A stretch of 43,481 bases of DNA from Planctomycetaceae bacterium. GTDB taxonomy: Bacteria; Planctomycetota; Planctomycetia; Planctomycetales; Planctomycetaceae. The stretch is taken from contig JADZEF010000236.1 in assembly GCA_020850695.1 (NCBI GenBank), forward strand, positions 1-43,481. The letters run 5' to 3'. Under the pieces are notes generated by a model. It searched no databases. It worked only from the letters and a program-made list of their open reading frames with translations, and was not told the DNA's origin. A program made the translations under genes and the position numbers. Below, in pieces: positions 42,088 to 43,481 of this stretch (positions are counted from its first letter, which is position 1; each line of letters opens with the position of its first letter).

Positions 42088-42698
42088 CGGCCGCCCTTCG
42101 CCTGGCCGAAGCCCCCGCCCCGCAACCCGTCATTCGCGTGTCCGACTTGCGGCAGTGGGTCTATTGCCCGCGCGTCGCGTGGTTCACGCTGATGTGCCCG
42201 GTGGGGAAGGTGGAGTCGTACAAGATGCGGATGGGCCGCATGAAGGAAGACCGCCTCGCCCGGTTGCAGAAGCGCCGCTCGCTGCACGCCTTCCGCCTGC
42301 ACGAGGGAACCGTGCACGACAACGTGCGGCTTCACTCGGAGCGGCTTGGCCTGACTGGCATGCTCGACCGCCTTATTTGGCAGGAGGGCCGGGCGTATCC
42401 CGTCGAGGTCAAGTTCACTTCGGGGCCGGCCCGCCTCAACCATCGCGTGCAGTTGGCCGGCTACGCGATGCTGCTTCGCGAGGTCTATCGCGTCGATGTT
42501 CCGCACGGATATATTGTGCGGCTGCCCGATGAGACCGTCGACCGGATCGACCTGGACGCTCCCCTCATGGAAACGACGAATCGCCTGTTGGAATCCCTTC
42601 GCGAGATGATCTCGGCCGAAAGGGCTCCGCCGCCCAGCCCGATTCAAGGACGATGCTCCGACTGTGAATATCGTAATTTCTGTGGGGACGTGTCTTGA
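42084..42698 (+). CDS. cas4: CRISPR adaptation nuclease Cas4
   Basis: 204 residues. Iron-sulfur cluster cysteines are C28 ('VYCPR') and C191, C194, C200 ('CSDCEYRNFC'). The RecB-like nuclease core shows D95 ('TGMLDRL'), E108 and K110 ('VEVKF') and the 'QLAGYAMLL' helix. Cas4 trims prespacers and helps choose PAM and orientation. It is the last gene before the leader and is translationally coupled to cas2. A separate cas4 beside a full cas1 argues against the fused Cas4-Cas1 arrangement seen in some related loci. Confidence 0.92.
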   Translation: MTAALRLAEAPAPQPVIRVSDLRQWVYCPRVAWFTLMCPVGKVESYKMRMGRMKEDRLARLQKRRSLHAFRLHEGTVHDNVRLHSERLGLTGMLDRLIWQEGRAYPVEVKFTSGPARLNHRVQLAGYAMLLREVYRVDVPHGYIVRLPDETVDRIDLDAPLMETTNRLLESLREMISAERAPPPSPIQGRCSDCEYRNFCGDVS

Positions 42699-42886
42699 GT
42701 CGCGGCCAGGCCATGCACCGAGACCAAAGTCCTCGCCAGAGTTTCAAGACTGATTTGCACGAACTGAGGGAGGTACTCATGTTGAAAGTCGCAAATAGCC
42801 GCATGTTCCTCGCAGTTCATCATATTGCGAACAGCAAGGCGAAGTCGCCTGCCTCAAGTGCTTATTTTTTAGTCGCTTATGATTAG
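42699..42886 (+). promoter_or_regulatory. CRISPR leader
   Basis: 188 bp between the cas4 stop and the first repeat, clearly more AT-rich than its surroundings, with a T-run ('CTTATTTTTTAGTCGC') about 18 bp before the first repeat. By position it should contain the array promoter and the Cas1-Cas2 integration signal. A 63-codon open frame here has no similarity and is not considered a gene. Confidence 0.7.
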
Positions 42887-43481
42887 CTCTCAGCCCGAAC
42901 CCCGATCAAGAGGGGACTGAAACATCTTCACCGCGGGACTGGCGGCGATCTTCTCCGTCCTCTCAGCCCGAACCCCGATCAAGAGGGGACTGAAACGGTC
43001 AACAACCCCTGCATGACGAGCCACGCCCGGCATTCTCTCAGCCCGAACCCCGATCAAGAGGGGACTGAAACGGAAGACGAACGGCTTGAGCGGCGAGCTC
43101 AGGTTGTGCTCTCAGCCCGAACCCCGATCAAGAGGGGACTGAAACGATTCCCACAAATCCAGCGGCGTCGCCTTCGCGATCTCTCAGCCCGAACCCCGAT
43201 CAAGAGGGGACTGAAACAGCCATCGGCTCCCCTGGCTCATCGGCCCGCGAGAACTCTCAGCCCGAACCCCGATCAAGAGGGGACTGAAACTCCGCTTCCG
43301 GCTCTCCACGCTCCGAGAGCACGGATGCTCTCAGCCCGAACCCCGATCAAGAGGGGACTGAAACTCGCCTGGGTCGCGGAGCAGGAGGCAGGGGTCGTGA
43401 CCTCTCAGCCCGAACCCCGATCAAGAGGGGACTGAAACATCAGATCGTCGCCATCAATCGCGTTGTTTGCCGGCGCTCTCA
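42887..43481 (+). CRISPR. CRISPR array, 8 full repeats plus start of a ninth
   Basis: Repeats of 37 nt, all identical, start at 42887, 42960, 43035, 43109, 43181, 43254, 43328 and 43402; a ninth begins at 43476 and is cut by the window end. The repeat starts CTCTCAGCCCGAACCCC, has a GATCAAGA centre, and ends GGGGACTGAAAC. CCCC/GGGG can pair around the centre, and cleavage by Cas6 would leave the 8-nt handle ACTGAAAC. The eight spacers are 35-38 nt and all different. The ACTGAAAC end and the leader/cas4 position indicate transcription on the plus strand. The total array length is unknown. Confidence 0.97.

Noticed and set aside
42695..42886. 63-codon open frame between cas4 and the array
   Set aside because: It has no similarity to known proteins, lies entirely in the AT-rich leader and overlaps the cas4 stop; it is best explained as leader sequence.
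43013..43435. 140-codon open frame running through the CRISPR array
   Set aside because: It is made of the repeat read in three frames (for example 'LSPNPDQEGTET', 'SARTPIKRGLK') and spacer sequence, so it is not a gene.

Overview
The window looks like a stretch of a planctomycete chromosome. It is GC-rich and has long intergenic regions. It carries gene types typical of Planctomycetota: a DUF1207 protein, a Gly/Pro-rich 'mu-protocadherin'-like secreted protein next to an arylsulfatase, large Cadherin/Calx-like repeat surface proteins, SpoIIE-type phosphatases and many secreted proteins. The genus cannot be fixed from the sequence alone.

Layout. 1-4.1 kb: the 3' end of a giant repeat-containing surface protein, then a DUF1207 outer-membrane-type protein and a small secreted trypsin-like protease. 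4.2-7.7 kb: a broken tyrosine recombinase, a membrane-anchored SpoIIE/RsbU-type phosphatase and empty sequence. 7.7-14.0 kb: five genes on the minus strand that may form one operon (alpha/beta hydrolase, ceramidase-like membrane protein, HtrA-like secreted protease, cytochrome P450, leucine-rich-repeat protein). 14.2-15.9 kb: a sigma-54 activator without a receiver domain. 16.1-17.1 kb: a decayed AraC regulator. 17.3-26.6 kb: a secreted SnoaL/DUF4440-type protein, a Gly/Pro-rich surface protein and two paralogous sulfatases (one with a Sec-type leader, one a lipoprotein) separated by a DUF202 membrane protein and an integrase relic. 26.6-30 kb: the 3' end of a group II intron, a secreted 2H phosphoesterase-HAD phosphatase fusion and an IS4-type transposase with three in-frame stops. 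30.0-30.9 kb: bacterial Ku on the minus strand.

31.3-43.5 kb holds a complete type I CRISPR-Cas locus on the plus strand: WYL regulator, cas6, cas3, a large-subunit gene (cas8), cas7 (DevR/Csa2 type), cas5, cas1, cas2, cas4, leader, and an array of at least eight identical 37-nt repeats that runs off the window. Several junctions are translationally coupled (ATGA overlaps at cas6/cas3, cas3/cas8 and cas2/cas4). Unusual points are: (i) Cas3 carries its HD nuclease at the C-terminus, behind the helicase, yet the effector genes are not the I-G set usually linked to that order; (ii) Cas1 has about 245 extra low-complexity residues inside its N-terminal beta domain; (iii) Cas6 has two low-complexity insertions, each containing a copy of the same 27-nt palindromic element read in a different frame; (iv) Cas8 has an in-frame GTG with a strong ribosome binding site that could yield a separate Cas11-like small subunit; (v) the WYL gene has a one-base frameshift near its end.

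Across the window a roughly 150-bp intergenic repeat occurs in three good copies and one or two partial ones, always 3' of plus-strand genes. Remnants of at least five different mobile elements lie between the genes, so the region has repeatedly taken up and lost mobile DNA.
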